NCBI GenBank assembly: GCA_002753335.1 | Contig: PEAD01000020.1 | Span: 1-57,501 of the forward strand | DNA length: 57,501 nucleotides | From: Nitrospirae bacterium MYbin3 | GTDB lineage: Bacteria > Nitrospirota > Thermodesulfovibrionia > Thermodesulfovibrionales > Dissulfurispiraceae | Direction of reading: 5' to 3' | Shown here: positions 1-7,818 of the stretch, piece by piece | Position numbering within the stretch: position 1 is the first letter of the stretch | Layout of the letters: every line of letters begins with the position of its first letter | Notes under the pieces: generated by a model | Databases searched by the model: none | Seen by the model: the letters and a program-made list of their open reading frames with translations, nothing else | What the model was told of the DNA's origin: nothing | Made by a program: the position numbers and the translations under genes

Positions 1-395
1 GCCAACGCCTTTGTTAAATTATACTTGGCCATCATTTTATGAAAATCGAAATACTCATTATAAATTCTGGGTTCAACAAGCAGTTTAAAAGGCTCCTTTT
101 CGTAAATGAGCTTACCTTCTTTTACAATCAGGTATTTCAAGTCAGGATTATCTGTCAAATTCAGAACAACAACATCTATGTTATCGCTTTTAAGCAGCCT
201 GCTTATCGCAACAATAGTGTCAATCTTAATTTCGCACATTCGCTCCTTATTCTTAGATCCAAGGTAAATGGCAAAGTCATAATCGCTTAACTTTCCATGA
301 CGATGCTTGAATCTCGACCCAAAAAAGTACACAAGCTTAATATCAGAGAAACTTATAAAAAACAACCTCAACTTATCGATTTCTTTTTTAGTCAT
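1..395 (-). CDS. MNT-type nucleotidyltransferase domain protein, 3' end outside window (MntA-like)
   Basis: This partial gene is open at the window edge; 131 codons are visible from an ATG at 393-395. The start of the protein contains FFGSR (about residues 25-29) followed by GKLSDYDFAIYL (about 36-47), the G-S/D-x-D signature of the minimal nucleotidyltransferase (MNT) fold, with a likely third acidic residue in NIDVVVLN. Known members of this family are antitoxins of HEPN/MNT modules that AMPylate the HEPN toxin; others have unknown substrates. It starts 15 bp after the stop of a winged-helix regulator gene on the same strand, so the two are probably co-transcribed. Whether a HEPN partner follows cannot be seen. 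Start choice rests on homology-like length; no strong ribosome site precedes it. Confidence 0.75.
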   Translation of the reverse strand, partial: MTKKEIDKLRLFFISFSDIKLVYFFGSRFKHRHGKLSDYDFAIYLGSKNKERMCEIKIDTIVAISRLLKSDNIDVVVLNLTDNPDLKYLIVKEGKLIYEKEPFKLLVEPRIYNEYFDFHKMMAKYNLTKAL

Positions 396-410
396 ACAGC
401 ATATTGCCGA

Positions 411-743
411 TCAGTATTGTTGACCATTTTCAACTTCTTGCTTCAATTCCATAATTTCCTGCTGAAGCCTGTCGTATTCCTTCATTTTTGCTTTTAAAAA
501 ATCCCCGCTTATTTTTGCTTTCTGCTTTATGCCCTTAGGCGTCAATAAATATGAGTATTTTCTTTTCTCTTCAGATTCCGAAAAGTTGCACAGTTTTATA
601 TACCCTTTATTGAGCAATGCCTTTATGACATAATTGGCCTTACCGAGGCTAATGCCACTGCTTGCGGCAAAGTGCCTCTGAGATATGGATGGATTTTTCC
701 CTATCTCTATCAACGCCTTTGCTTCTAATTGAATGTCTTTCAT
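411..743 (-). CDS. MarR-like winged-helix regulator (EPS-associated type)
   Basis: The 110-residue protein has an N-terminal winged helix (residues about 8-75) with the helix-turn-helix run SQRHFAASSGISLGKANYVI, a wing ending in SYLLTPKGI, and a C-terminal heptad-rich helix (about 80-105). This order and the motif SLGKANYVIKALLNKGYIK match the family annotated as MarR family EPS-associated transcriptional regulators, which are small DNA-binding proteins next to polysaccharide or nucleotidyltransferase genes. It lies just upstream of the nucleotidyltransferase gene on the same strand. A perfect 20-bp palindrome lies 58 bp upstream of its start and may be its own operator. The target is otherwise unknown. 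Confidence 0.75.
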   Translation of the reverse strand: MKDIQLEAKALIEIGKNPSISQRHFAASSGISLGKANYVIKALLNKGYIKLCNFSESEEKRKYSYLLTPKGIKQKAKISGDFLKAKMKEYDRLQQEIMELKQEVENGQQY

Positions 744-801
744 TGGGAAAAACTTTAGGAATAGATAAACCTTCGGCTGGTCACTTACATATAAAGAAGT
801 G

Positions 802-821
802 CATGTTCATTTCTGAACATG
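802..821. promoter_or_regulatory. Palindrome CATGTTCA-TTTC-TGAACATG, candidate operator
   Basis: Two perfect 8-bp arms around a 4-bp spacer, 58 bp upstream of the winged-helix regulator start. Size and symmetry fit a dimeric winged-helix repressor site. Autoregulation is inferred from position only. Confidence 0.45.
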
Positions 822-926
822 GTAATTTAACTATTTTTCTACTTAGTAGTCAAATACAGGAGAACTTAGGCTTAGAGCGAAAGCACTTAGAGGTTATTTA
901 GAAAATTAAGATGAAATTCAGGATAA

Positions 927-2144
927 CTACCCAGGGAACCAGTTAGTAGCAGGCTTCGAAAAGAACTTTTCAAGATTTACCCCACTACTGCCCACAATTA
1001 ATGTTTTCCCTTCCGGATACTTTTTCTTAAACTGTTTTAGTCCTGATACTTTGTCGCTTCTGCCGCTTTTTACTTCAACACCATAAAAACAATTTCCAGC
1101 TGCAACCACAAAGTCAACTTCTTGGTTACCGTCGCGCCAATAAGTAAGTTCATATCCTGTACCAACGAAACTATTGCACAAATGGGCTCCCACGGCATTT
1201 TCAACAAGGCGCCCCCACCAGGACGAATCGCTGACTGCATCTTTGAATAATCTTACAGAAAGAGCATTAATAAGGGCATTATTCCATAGGATAAGTTTAG
1301 GACTACTACCGCGTTTTCTAACATGACCACGTGAAAAAAGTTCTAGACCGCTTACTAAAAATGCCGATTCGAGCAACTGAAGATAATGAGCAAGAGTAGT
1401 AGTATTACCAACGTCTTGAAGTTGTCCAAGCATTTTGTTGTATGAAAATATCTGTGAAGGGAAAGTGGCGGAAAGAGCAAACAGGTGTCTTAACAGCGTT
1501 GGTTTAGTTATTTTTTGCATTTGCAATACATCCCGAGCAAGTACTGTCTCGATTAGTGAATCTCTTAAATATTGTTTCCATTGTGTTTCATTGTTGGCAA
1601 AGATGGCTGCGCCGGGATAGCCTCCAAAATAAAGCCATTTGTTAATATCCCATCCGAATGCAGCTGCGCATTCTGGGAAAGACCAATGAGGGCAGTGATT
1701 CAAAAAAAAACGACCGGCAAGGCTTTCTGTAAGTCCCTCCTGAAGGAGTAATGCAGAAGAACCTAGTATTAGCAAGCGAATATCCTGACTTTTGCGTTGG
1801 GCATAATCCCAGTGCATTTTAATGCTTTCGCTCCATCCTTTGATCTTTTGTATTTCATCAAGGATGAGGACTACCGGCTTTTTCGTATTCTGCGCCTCAA
1901 TTTCTGCTAACCTCCACTGCGTTTCAATCCACTCTACTCCAGGTGGTAATGGGTTATCAGCAGTAGCATAAACGGATGGATAAGGCAACCGCTTTTGTAC
2001 CTGTGACGATATTATTGTCTTGCCAACTTGCCTTGGCCCAATAAGCACTTGAAACACAGGAAGTTTTTTCAATAAAGCGCTTGCAATTATTTTGGTAATG
2101 GGTCGCTCAAATTGCATATAAAAATCTAACACAAACACAAACAT
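927..2144 (-). CDS. AAA-family ATPase with C-terminal DUF4143/nuclease-like domain
   Basis: A 405-residue ATP-binding protein. Walker A is GPRQVGKT (about residues 36-43) and Walker B is VVLILDEIQKI (about 91-101). The C-terminal part (about 200-390) has the DUF4143 features, including a restriction-endonuclease-like core near EVDFVVAAG and VEVKSGR. These proteins are common in bacteria and archaea, often in accessory DNA, and their role is unknown. An alternative start at residue 10 (nucleotide 2117) fits the usual family N-terminus better; neither start has a clear ribosome-binding site. The gene stands alone, with a complex palindrome 8 bp upstream of the longer start. Confidence 0.8.
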   Translation of the reverse strand: MFVFVLDFYMQFERPITKIIASALLKKLPVFQVLIGPRQVGKTIISSQVQKRLPYPSVYATADNPLPPGVEWIETQWRLAEIEAQNTKKPVVLILDEIQKIKGWSESIKMHWDYAQRKSQDIRLLILGSSALLLQEGLTESLAGRFFLNHCPHWSFPECAAAFGWDINKWLYFGGYPGAAIFANNETQWKQYLRDSLIETVLARDVLQMQKITKPTLLRHLFALSATFPSQIFSYNKMLGQLQDVGNTTTLAHYLQLLESAFLVSGLELFSRGHVRKRGSSPKLILWNNALINALSVRLFKDAVSDSSWWGRLVENAVGAHLCNSFVGTGYELTYWRDGNQEVDFVVAAGNCFYGVEVKSGRSDKVSGLKQFKKKYPEGKTLIVGSSGVNLEKFFSKPATNWFPG

Positions 2145-2152
2145 AAATCAAC

Positions 2153-2196
2153 TTTACTCAATGAGTGATAAATATTTACTCAGTCATTGAGTAAAG
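2153..2196. promoter_or_regulatory. Nested palindromes upstream of the DUF4143 ATPase
   Basis: TTTACTCA occurs at 2153-2160 and 2175-2182 and inverted (TGAGTAAA) at 2188-2195. ACTCA-A-TGAGT (2156-2166) is a palindrome, and CTTTACTCAATGA at 2152-2164 is exactly inverted at 2184-2196. The cluster sits between the divergent ATPase and HD genes and looks like a multi-site operator. Confidence 0.45.
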
Positions 2197-2360
2197 TCAG
2201 AAGATGCAAGTCAACAGTGCAGTCGAAACCCAGGTCACAACTTAATCTCTATCTGGTGGTTGCTAATGTTATATTTCGAATATCAGTGAGATTGCCGCAA
2301 ACAATGCCCTTTATGAAAAACAAAATTCAACCAGATAAAAATGTTACACTTATTTCAATA

Positions 2361-2948
2361 ATGGAACCGTTAGAGCTCATAGAAAAATACTACCCTAAAG
2401 ATTCAAAAGCATATCACTTTTTAATAAAACACAGCGAGCTTGTAACGCAAAAAGCTTTACAGATTGCGGCCAGAGTTATGGATATGAATCCTGATATTGC
2501 CTTCATCAGAAGCGCATCCATGCTGCATGACATCGGGATATTTTTGACCGATGATCCACGTTTGGGATGTTTTGGTGATAAGCCATATCTTGCCCACGGA
2601 TATTTAGGCAGAGAACTTCTCGAAAAAGAAGGCCTTGAAAAATACGCTCTAGTTTGTGAACGTCATGTCGGAGTGGGAATCAGTTTGGACGATATTGTAA
2701 AAAATAAGTTACCGCTGCCTCAAAGGGATATGCTGCCGATAACACTGGAAGAAAAAATAATATGTTTTGCGGACAAGTTTTATTCAAAAGCAAAACACAG
2801 CCTGTTAAGCGAAAAAACAGTGCCTCAGATTCGTGGAGAGATAGCCCCTTATGGTCCTGAAAAACTAAACCAGTTCGATGAATGGCTTGTTTTATTTAAA
2901 GAACCCTGCTCAGAAGCTTCTGCAAGTGCTTCTGTTGCGGATTCTTGA
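2361..2948 (+). CDS. HD-domain metal-dependent phosphohydrolase
   Basis: From the ATG at 2361 the protein has 195 residues. It shows the HD pattern: a first histidine in LIKHSELV (about residue 24), the HD pair in MLHDIGIF (about 57-58), further histidines in YLAHGYLG and CERHVGVG, and the last aspartate in ICFADKFYSKAK. This is the small stand-alone HD family often annotated as a nucleotide phosphohydrolase; the substrate cannot be read from sequence. An open frame extends upstream to 2187, but that stretch has no conserved features and overlaps the palindromes. The stop lies just before the hicAB operator. Confidence 0.75.
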   Translation: MEPLELIEKYYPKDSKAYHFLIKHSELVTQKALQIAARVMDMNPDIAFIRSASMLHDIGIFLTDDPRLGCFGDKPYLAHGYLGRELLEKEGLEKYALVCERHVGVGISLDDIVKNKLPLPQRDMLPITLEEKIICFADKFYSKAKHSLLSEKTVPQIRGEIAPYGPEKLNQFDEWLVLFKEPCSEASASASVADS

Positions 2949-2949
2949 C

Positions 2950-2974
2950 ATTAGTATCAATATATGATACTAAT
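2950..2974. promoter_or_regulatory. Palindrome ATTAGTATCA-ATATA-TGATACTAAT, likely hicAB operator
   Basis: Perfect 10-bp arms with a 5-bp spacer, 8 bp before the hicA GTG. The TATGAT inside it (2963-2968) could be the -10 element. HicB proteins with a ribbon-helix-helix tail are known to bind such sites; the assignment here is inferred from position. Confidence 0.55.
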
Positions 2975-2981
2975 AAGCAAG

Positions 2982-3245
2982 GTGAATAAAAAACATCGCA
3001 AAACATTAACAGCGATATTTCATGAGCCGGTTTTGTCGGACATTAATTGGTCGGATATCGAGACTATGCTATTGGCATTGGGCGCGGAAATAAGTGAGGG
3101 TAAAGGTTCACGAATGCGGGCAGCATTAAACGGAGTAAGGGCTGTGTTTCATAGACCTCATCCACAAAAAGAAACAGACAAAGGCGCTGTTAAATCAATG
3201 CGTAGATTTTTAAAGGAGGCTGGAATAAAACATGTTGACTTATAA
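2982..3245 (+). CDS. hicA: HicA-type mRNA interferase toxin
   Basis: From a GTG at 2982 the protein has 87 residues and begins NKKHRKTLTAIF, which matches the usual start of this HicA subgroup. It contains the conserved run VRAVFHRPHPQKETDKGAV with the candidate catalytic histidine, and ends in VKSMRRFLKEAGI. HicA is a double-stranded-RNA-binding-fold endoribonuclease that cleaves mRNA when its antitoxin is lost. A longer frame from ATG 2964 exists, but that codon is inside the palindromic operator, so the GTG is preferred. The gene overlaps hicB by 14 bp, indicating translational coupling. Confidence 0.85.
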   Translation: MNKKHRKTLTAIFHEPVLSDINWSDIETMLLALGAEISEGKGSRMRAALNGVRAVFHRPHPQKETDKGAVKSMRRFLKEAGIKHVDL

Positions 3246-3561
3246 AGGATATACCGCAAAGGTAGAATTTGATGAAGACGCTATGCTATTTCATGGGGAG
3301 GTGATAGGAATTAAAGATGTGGTTACCTTTCAGGGAAGCTCTGTAAAAGAGATAGAAAAATCATTTAAGCATTCTATTGACGACTACCTTGAGTTTTGCA
3401 AAGAACGTGGGGAAAAGCCTGACAAACCCTTTACGGGCAAATTTGTAGTTCGTCTTACACCTGATCTGCATCGTAAGATTTACATATCTGCTGCAAGATC
3501 CGGAGAAAGTATAAATACATGGCTAAACAAGAATCTGGGCCAAGTTTTAAATGCTCGTTGA
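3232..3561 (+). CDS. hicB: HicB-family antitoxin with ribbon-helix-helix C-terminus
   Basis: The 109-residue protein begins with the partly degenerate RNase H-like HicB fold (MLTYKGYTAKVEFDEDAMLF, then GEVIGIKDVVTFQG) and ends with a ribbon-helix-helix DNA-binding segment (FVVRLTPDLHRKIYISAARS, then SINTWLNKNL). It neutralises HicA and probably represses the operon through the 2950-2974 palindrome. The hicA-hicB order with a 14-bp overlap is normal for the family. The gene appears intact. Confidence 0.85.
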   Translation: MLTYKGYTAKVEFDEDAMLFHGEVIGIKDVVTFQGSSVKEIEKSFKHSIDDYLEFCKERGEKPDKPFTGKFVVRLTPDLHRKIYISAARSGESINTWLNKNLGQVLNAR

Positions 3562-3677
3562 ATACTGAATTGAATTGTAGTTGCCACGACTTGACCTGAC
3601 AGACAATATACGATACGCTCTTGATTAATTGAAATTTGTATGAGAGCAAGACGGTTTTATTTTAATTAGACATCTCA

Positions 3678-3893
3678 TCATACGGCATGGGCAAGTTTAT
3701 ATGGCTTAATAGCTTTTAGTTCCCTGCCTATCTTTTCTTCTGCGGTCTGCATATCATAGTTAGTCTGAAGGTTTATCCAAAACTGAGGTGTCTGGCTGAG
3801 ATACCGTCCAAGCAGAAGCGCTATCTCTCCTGTCACAGGCCTTGTGCAATTATTTTTCGTAATACCCAAAATTAGCCCTTTTAAATTTTGCAT
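3678..3893 (-). pseudogene. Remnant of a HigA-type antitoxin (N-terminus missing)
   Basis: The 71-residue frame carries only the second half of a HigA/VapI-like helix-turn-helix antitoxin: RPVTGEIALLLGRYLSQTPQ followed by FWINLQTNYDM, the typical segment after the recognition helix. The N-terminal turn-helix part is absent; in-phase upstream sequence meets a TGA at once. No HigB toxin is next to it. It is most likely a decayed relic, although a short expressed peptide cannot be excluded. Confidence 0.6.
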
Positions 3894-4009
3894 GTTTCAG
3901 TAGTTTTTCATGGGGCCGTTTCTTTGGCGAATTTTACAACCAGAAGAAATAAATAATCGGACATCGCCTGATATATCAAGTTCTGACTTTTACAATTGAA
4001 TCTTACTCT

Positions 4010-5296
4010 CTATTTTTTATTCAGCGCCCTCTCAACAGTTTTTATAGCGCAGAACTCGCCGCACATACTGCAAACCTCTTTTTCCTGAGGGGGCACCTGC
4101 CCGCGCCATTCCCTTACCCTGTCAGGATCGAAGCTCATGGACGCCTGCCCTTCCCAATCCAAGTTCTTTCTGAACCGCGCCATTTTTTTGTCCTTCTCGA
4201 TTGCTGACGGCAACCCCTTTGCAATATCTGCAGCGTGGGCTGCGATCTTTGAAGCTACAACACCTTCTCGAACATCTTCAATATTAGGCAGCCTGATATG
4301 TTCGGCAGGTGTGACATAGCAGAGAAAATCCGCACCAGCTGCGCCTGCTATTGCCCCGCCTATTGCTGTTGCAATGTGGTCGTATCCCATTGCTATATCT
4401 GTTACCAGAGGACCCAGCACATAGAATGGCGCGCCTTTGCAGATCTCTTTTTCAAGCTTGATGTTAAGCTCAACCTGATTCAGAGGCACATGACCGGGGC
4501 CTTCAATGATTGTCTGAACGCCAGCTTCTTGCGCCCTATCTCTTAGTTCACCGAGTGTAAGATTCACCTCAAGCTGGCTCCTGTCGGTAGCGTCAGCAAG
4601 GCACCCGGGCCTGAAGCCGTCACCTAAGCTCAACGTAAGATCGTATTTTCTTGCCATATCCAAAAGCCTGTCATACTGTTCAAAAAGCGGATTCTCTTTG
4701 TCATTGTATATTATCCATTCAAGAAGAAACGCCCCGCCTCTGCTCACAACATCAAGGATTCTTCTGTCTTCCCTCAGTCTTTCAATCGCCCTTCTTGTTA
4801 CTCCACAATGCACAGTAACAAAATCAACGCCATCCTTCGCATGCCCTTCAATCACATCAAAAAGATCATCGGCCGTCATCTTTGCAATATGCTTATGCTT
4901 TTCTGCAGCGCCAACAACAGCCTCATAAATCGGCACTGTGCCCACAGAGACCGGAGATTTTTTAATAAGGGACTGTCTAAGCTCTCTTATAGCACCGCCT
5001 GTGGATAGATCCATAACGGCATCAGCCCCGTATTTTACAAGCACCTCCAGTTTTTTCATCTCATCTTCGTATGAAATTCTGTCCTTTGAGGTGCCGATAT
5101 TTGCATTTATCTTTGTACGGAGACCCTTGCCGATTCCGAGCGGAACAATATCATGAATATTATTTCTGGAGATAACAGACACTCCCTCAGCAATATCAGA
5201 GGCTAATTTCTCTGCCGATATGCCCTCGGCAGACGCAACAGCCTTCATCTCATCCGTAATTATTCCCTTCCTTGCCTGTTCTATCCTTGTCATCAC
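4010..5296 (-). CDS. thiC: Phosphomethylpyrimidine synthase ThiC
   Basis: ThiC is a radical-SAM enzyme that converts aminoimidazole ribotide to the pyrimidine moiety of thiamine (HMP-P). The 428-residue protein shows family motifs including NANIGTS near residue 66, GGAFLEWIIYN-like sequence around residues 190-200, GDGFRPGC, IEGPGHVPLNQ, LGPLVTDIAMGYDHI, and the C-terminal cluster motif CSMCGEFCAIK that binds the [4Fe-4S] cluster. The length is right for the bacterial form without the long N-terminal extension. It is the last gene of the greA-pyrKD-thiSGEC operon and overlaps thiE by 4 bp. Confidence 0.97.
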   Translation of the reverse strand: MMTRIEQARKGIITDEMKAVASAEGISAEKLASDIAEGVSVISRNNIHDIVPLGIGKGLRTKINANIGTSKDRISYEDEMKKLEVLVKYGADAVMDLSTGGAIRELRQSLIKKSPVSVGTVPIYEAVVGAAEKHKHIAKMTADDLFDVIEGHAKDGVDFVTVHCGVTRRAIERLREDRRILDVVSRGGAFLLEWIIYNDKENPLFEQYDRLLDMARKYDLTLSLGDGFRPGCLADATDRSQLEVNLTLGELRDRAQEAGVQTIIEGPGHVPLNQVELNIKLEKEICKGAPFYVLGPLVTDIAMGYDHIATAIGGAIAGAAGADFLCYVTPAEHIRLPNIEDVREGVVASKIAAHAADIAKGLPSAIEKDKKMARFRKNLDWEGQASMSFDPDRVREWRGQVPPQEKEVCSMCGEFCAIKTVERALNKK

Positions 5297-5922
5297 GCAG
5301 CTCCTATCGCTTTGATATATTTTTTTGCGGCAGCTCCTGCATCAGCCGCTCCTAATATGCCGCTGATTAAAGCAATGCCTGAGGCTCCGGCACCCATCAC
5401 CTCTAAAACCCTGTCCGCCTTTATACCACCAATTCCGAAGACCGGTATAGAAAGTATTCCTGCAAGCGACTTAAAAAAATCAACTCCCAAAGGCTCTCCA
5501 TATTTCATCTTAGATGGTGTTTTATAAATCGGCCCCAACGTTATAAAATCTGCTCCGCCTTCTTGAGCTTCGAGAGCTTCATCCTTCGAGTGTGCCGAAA
5601 CTCCGATCATCATTTTTTCACCAACAACTCTTTTAGCTGCGCTGACAGGGATCCCGGAATGCCCTAAATGAACACCATCCGCATCAGCACTCATCGCAAC
5701 ATCAAGCCTGTCGTTAACAAAAAGCTTTGCTCCGTATCTTGCGGTTATTTCGCGCATCCTGTAAGCCATATCAAGAAGTCCTCTTACCGGCAGATCCTTT
5801 TCTCTCAGCTGTACAGCCTTTATTCCGGCCTTAAGAGCATCCTCTACTGCATTTAAAAAAAAATTGTTATCAGTAAACAGCTTTCTATCTGTAATCAGAT
5901 AAATTTTGAAATCAACACTCAT
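5293..5922 (-). CDS. thiE: Thiamine-phosphate synthase ThiE
   Basis: ThiE joins HMP-PP and the thiazole phosphate to give thiamine phosphate. The 209-residue TIM-barrel protein has the typical VQLREKDLP (about 38-46), KLFVNDRLDVA, GVHLGHSGIP and TLGPIYKTPSK motifs and GIGGI near the C-terminus, which bind pyrophosphate and phosphate. The length is normal. It lies 8 bp downstream of thiG and its stop overlaps the thiC start (ATGA), so translation is probably coupled. Confidence 0.95.
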   Translation of the reverse strand: MSVDFKIYLITDRKLFTDNNFFLNAVEDALKAGIKAVQLREKDLPVRGLLDMAYRMREITARYGAKLFVNDRLDVAMSADADGVHLGHSGIPVSAAKRVVGEKMMIGVSAHSKDEALEAQEGGADFITLGPIYKTPSKMKYGEPLGVDFFKSLAGILSIPVFGIGGIKADRVLEVMGAGASGIALISGILGAADAGAAAKKYIKAIGAA

Positions 5923-5930
5923 TACTTACT

Positions 5931-6701
5931 TTAAATCATTCCGTCAAAAGGACTGCTCGCTGTTGCATAGAGTTTCTTGCCCATCCTTCCGGCCTTGAAT
6001 GAAAGCCTTCCGGCTAAGACCGCATACTTCATAGCCTCGGCCATTGCTATCGGGTCTTTAGCATCAGCAATAGCAGTATTAATAAGCACCGCGTCACAGC
6101 CAAGCTCCATCGCTATAGCAGCGTCAGAGGCGGTTCCTACACCAGCATCCACAAGCACCGGAACCTTGGCCGCTTCAATAATGATTTTTATATTGAACGG
6201 GTTTCTAATTCCCAAGCCCGAACCTATCGGAGCGCCCAGAGGCATTACAGCCGCAGCTCCTGCATTTTCAAGCCTCTTAGCCATGATTGGGTCATCGTTT
6301 GTGTATGGAAAAACGATGAATCCTTCTTTTGCAAGCTCTTCTGTGGCCTTGAGCAATCCAATAGTATCAGGGAAGAGAGTCCTCTCATCGCCAATAACTT
6401 CCAGCTTTATCATGTCCGATACGCCCGCCTCCCGAGCAAGCCTCGAATATCTCAATGCGTCCTCGACATTGTAGCAGCCGGCTGTGTTTGGAAGGATTTT
6501 GTATTTTTTAGGATCAATATAATCCAGAAGGTTTTCGGATTTTCTGTCTGTTATATTAACCCTTCTAACAGCAACAGTAACAACATCCGCACCGGAGGCC
6601 TCTACAGCCTTGGCTGTTTCCTCAAAATCCTTGTACTTGCCGGTGCCGACCCAAAGCCTTGATTTAAACTCGATGCCTCTGACTATCAATTTATCTTCCA
6701 T
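5931..6701 (-). CDS. thiG: Thiazole synthase ThiG
   Basis: ThiG builds the thiazole ring of thiamine from deoxyxylulose phosphate, dehydroglycine and sulfur carried on ThiS. From the ATG at 6699-6701 it has 256 residues starting [20 protein letters not shown]. Family motifs include [30 protein letters not shown] and [12 protein letters not shown]. The start is supported by GGAGGTGGAG directly upstream, a Shine-Dalgarno sequence that is itself the coding sequence of the ThiS glycine tail. The gene overlaps thiS by 11 bp, so translation of the two is tightly linked. Confidence 0.95.
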   Translation of the reverse strand: MEDKLIVRGIEFKSRLWVGTGKYKDFEETAKAVEASGADVVTVAVRRVNITDRKSENLLDYIDPKKYKILPNTAGCYNVEDALRYSRLAREAGVSDMIKLEVIGDERTLFPDTIGLLKATEELAKEGFIVFPYTNDDPIMAKRLENAGAAAVMPLGAPIGSGLGIRNPFNIKIIIEAAKVPVLVDAGVGTASDAAIAMELGCDAVLINTAIADAKDPIAMAEAMKYAVLAGRLSFKAGRMGKKLYATASSPFDGMI

Positions 6702-6897
6702 CTCCACCTCCGACAAAATTAACAACTTCTATAACATCGCCTTCATTGATCCGATAGTCTGCCACATCAGCCCTCTTTATAACTTTCAGATTGACTTCAA
6801 CAGCCACCCTCTCAGAACGAACCTTCATCTCCTCAAGCAATCCTGAAAGAGTATGCTGCTCAGTTTCATAAGCTTCACCGTTTACTTTGATTTTCAT
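6691..6897 (-). CDS. thiS: Sulfur carrier protein ThiS with extra tail
   Basis: The 68-residue protein is a ubiquitin-like sulfur carrier: [11 protein letters not shown] at the start, [15 protein letters not shown] in the middle, and [13 protein letters not shown] near the end. Its C-terminal glycine is normally adenylated and thiocarboxylated before giving sulfur to ThiG. Here three residues, D-G-R, follow the glycines before the stop, so a free GG end would need trimming. It lies 3 bp after pyrD. No ThiF-type activating enzyme is in the window. Confidence 0.9.
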   Translation of the reverse strand: MKIKVNGEAYETEQHTLSGLLEEMKVRSERVAVEVNLKVIKRADVADYRINEGDVIEVVNFVGGGDGR

Positions 6898-6900
6898 ACA

Positions 6901-7818
6901 TCACCTTAAAGTTCCGATAATTTCATTTATGTCAGAAACGCCTTCATCCTGAAGAAACAGCTTCAGCCCTTCAACAACATCAGCAGCGGCCGAAGGATTG
7001 ATAAAGTTAGCTGTGCCGACAGCCACAGCCCTGGCTCCTGCTATCAAAAACTGCAAAGCGTCTTCGGCGTTCATAATACCGCCCATTCCTATAACCGGAA
7101 TCTTCACCGCCCTGCAAACTTCCCAGACCATCCTTACCGCAACAGGCCTTATCGCAGGCCCCGAAAGGCCGCCTGTCTTATTCGCAAGAACAGGCATACG
7201 TTTCCTGACATCAATGACCATACCTGTAATTGTATTTATCGCAGATACAGCATCAGCCCCGGCATTTTCTGCAATCTTTGCCATCTGGCCTATATCCTTC
7301 ACATTAGGAGAAAGCTTGACAATCAAAGGCAGCGCAGTAGATTTTCGAGTCACGCTTATCACTTTGTCCATAGTCATTGGGTCGGTGCCAAAGACTATCC
7401 AACCCTCCTGCTTATTCGGACATGAGATGTTCATCTCCAAAGCATGAACGCCTTCGGCATCGCTTAACATTCTTGCACATTCTGCATATTCCTCTATGCT
7501 GTCGCCGAAAAAGTTGGCGATCACTTTAGTATCAAACTGCCTAAGAAAAGGCAGCTTCTCATCTATAAATGTTCTTACTCCTATATTCTGCAAACCTATG
7601 GCATTGAGCATTCCGGAAGGTGTCTCGACTATGCGGGGCGTAGGATTGCCGGTTCTTGGCGTAATTGACAAGCCTTTGACAACAATAGCTCCGAGGGCAT
7701 TCAAATCAAAATAGTCCGCATATTCCTCGCCGTAGCCAAAAGTGCCTGAAGCTGTCATCACAGGATTTTTAAGTTTCAAGCCCGCTATATCTACAGCAAG
7801 ATTCGGAGCTATCACCAC
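6901..7818 (-). CDS. pyrD: Dihydroorotate dehydrogenase B, catalytic subunit
   Basis: PyrD oxidises dihydroorotate to orotate in pyrimidine synthesis. The 305-residue TIM-barrel FMN protein shows the class 1 motifs KNPVMTASGTFGYG (about 17-30), GLSITPRTGNPTPR, MNISCPNKQ with the catalytic cysteine, VIVKLSPNV-like sequence, AINTITGM, and GMGGIMNAEDALQFLIAGA. Class 1B identity follows from the adjacent pyrK, whose frame it overlaps by 7 bp. Electrons pass from FMN to the PyrK [2Fe-2S]/FAD subunit and on to NAD+. Confidence 0.95.
   Translation of the reverse strand: MVIAPNLAVDIAGLKLKNPVMTASGTFGYGEEYADYFDLNALGAIVVKGLSITPRTGNPTPRIVETPSGMLNAIGLQNIGVRTFIDEKLPFLRQFDTKVIANFFGDSIEEYAECARMLSDAEGVHALEMNISCPNKQEGWIVFGTDPMTMDKVISVTRKSTALPLIVKLSPNVKDIGQMAKIAENAGADAVSAINTITGMVIDVRKRMPVLANKTGGLSGPAIRPVAVRMVWEVCRAVKIPVIGMGGIMNAEDALQFLIAGARAVAVGTANFINPSAAADVVEGLKLFLQDEGVSDINEIIGTLR

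Noticed and set aside
5977-6474. 165-residue plus-strand open frame opposite thiG
   Set aside because: Antisense shadow of a well-conserved gene; low-complexity composition and no ribosome site.
6998-7447. 149-residue plus-strand frame opposite pyrD
   Set aside because: Antisense shadow, no recognisable domain.
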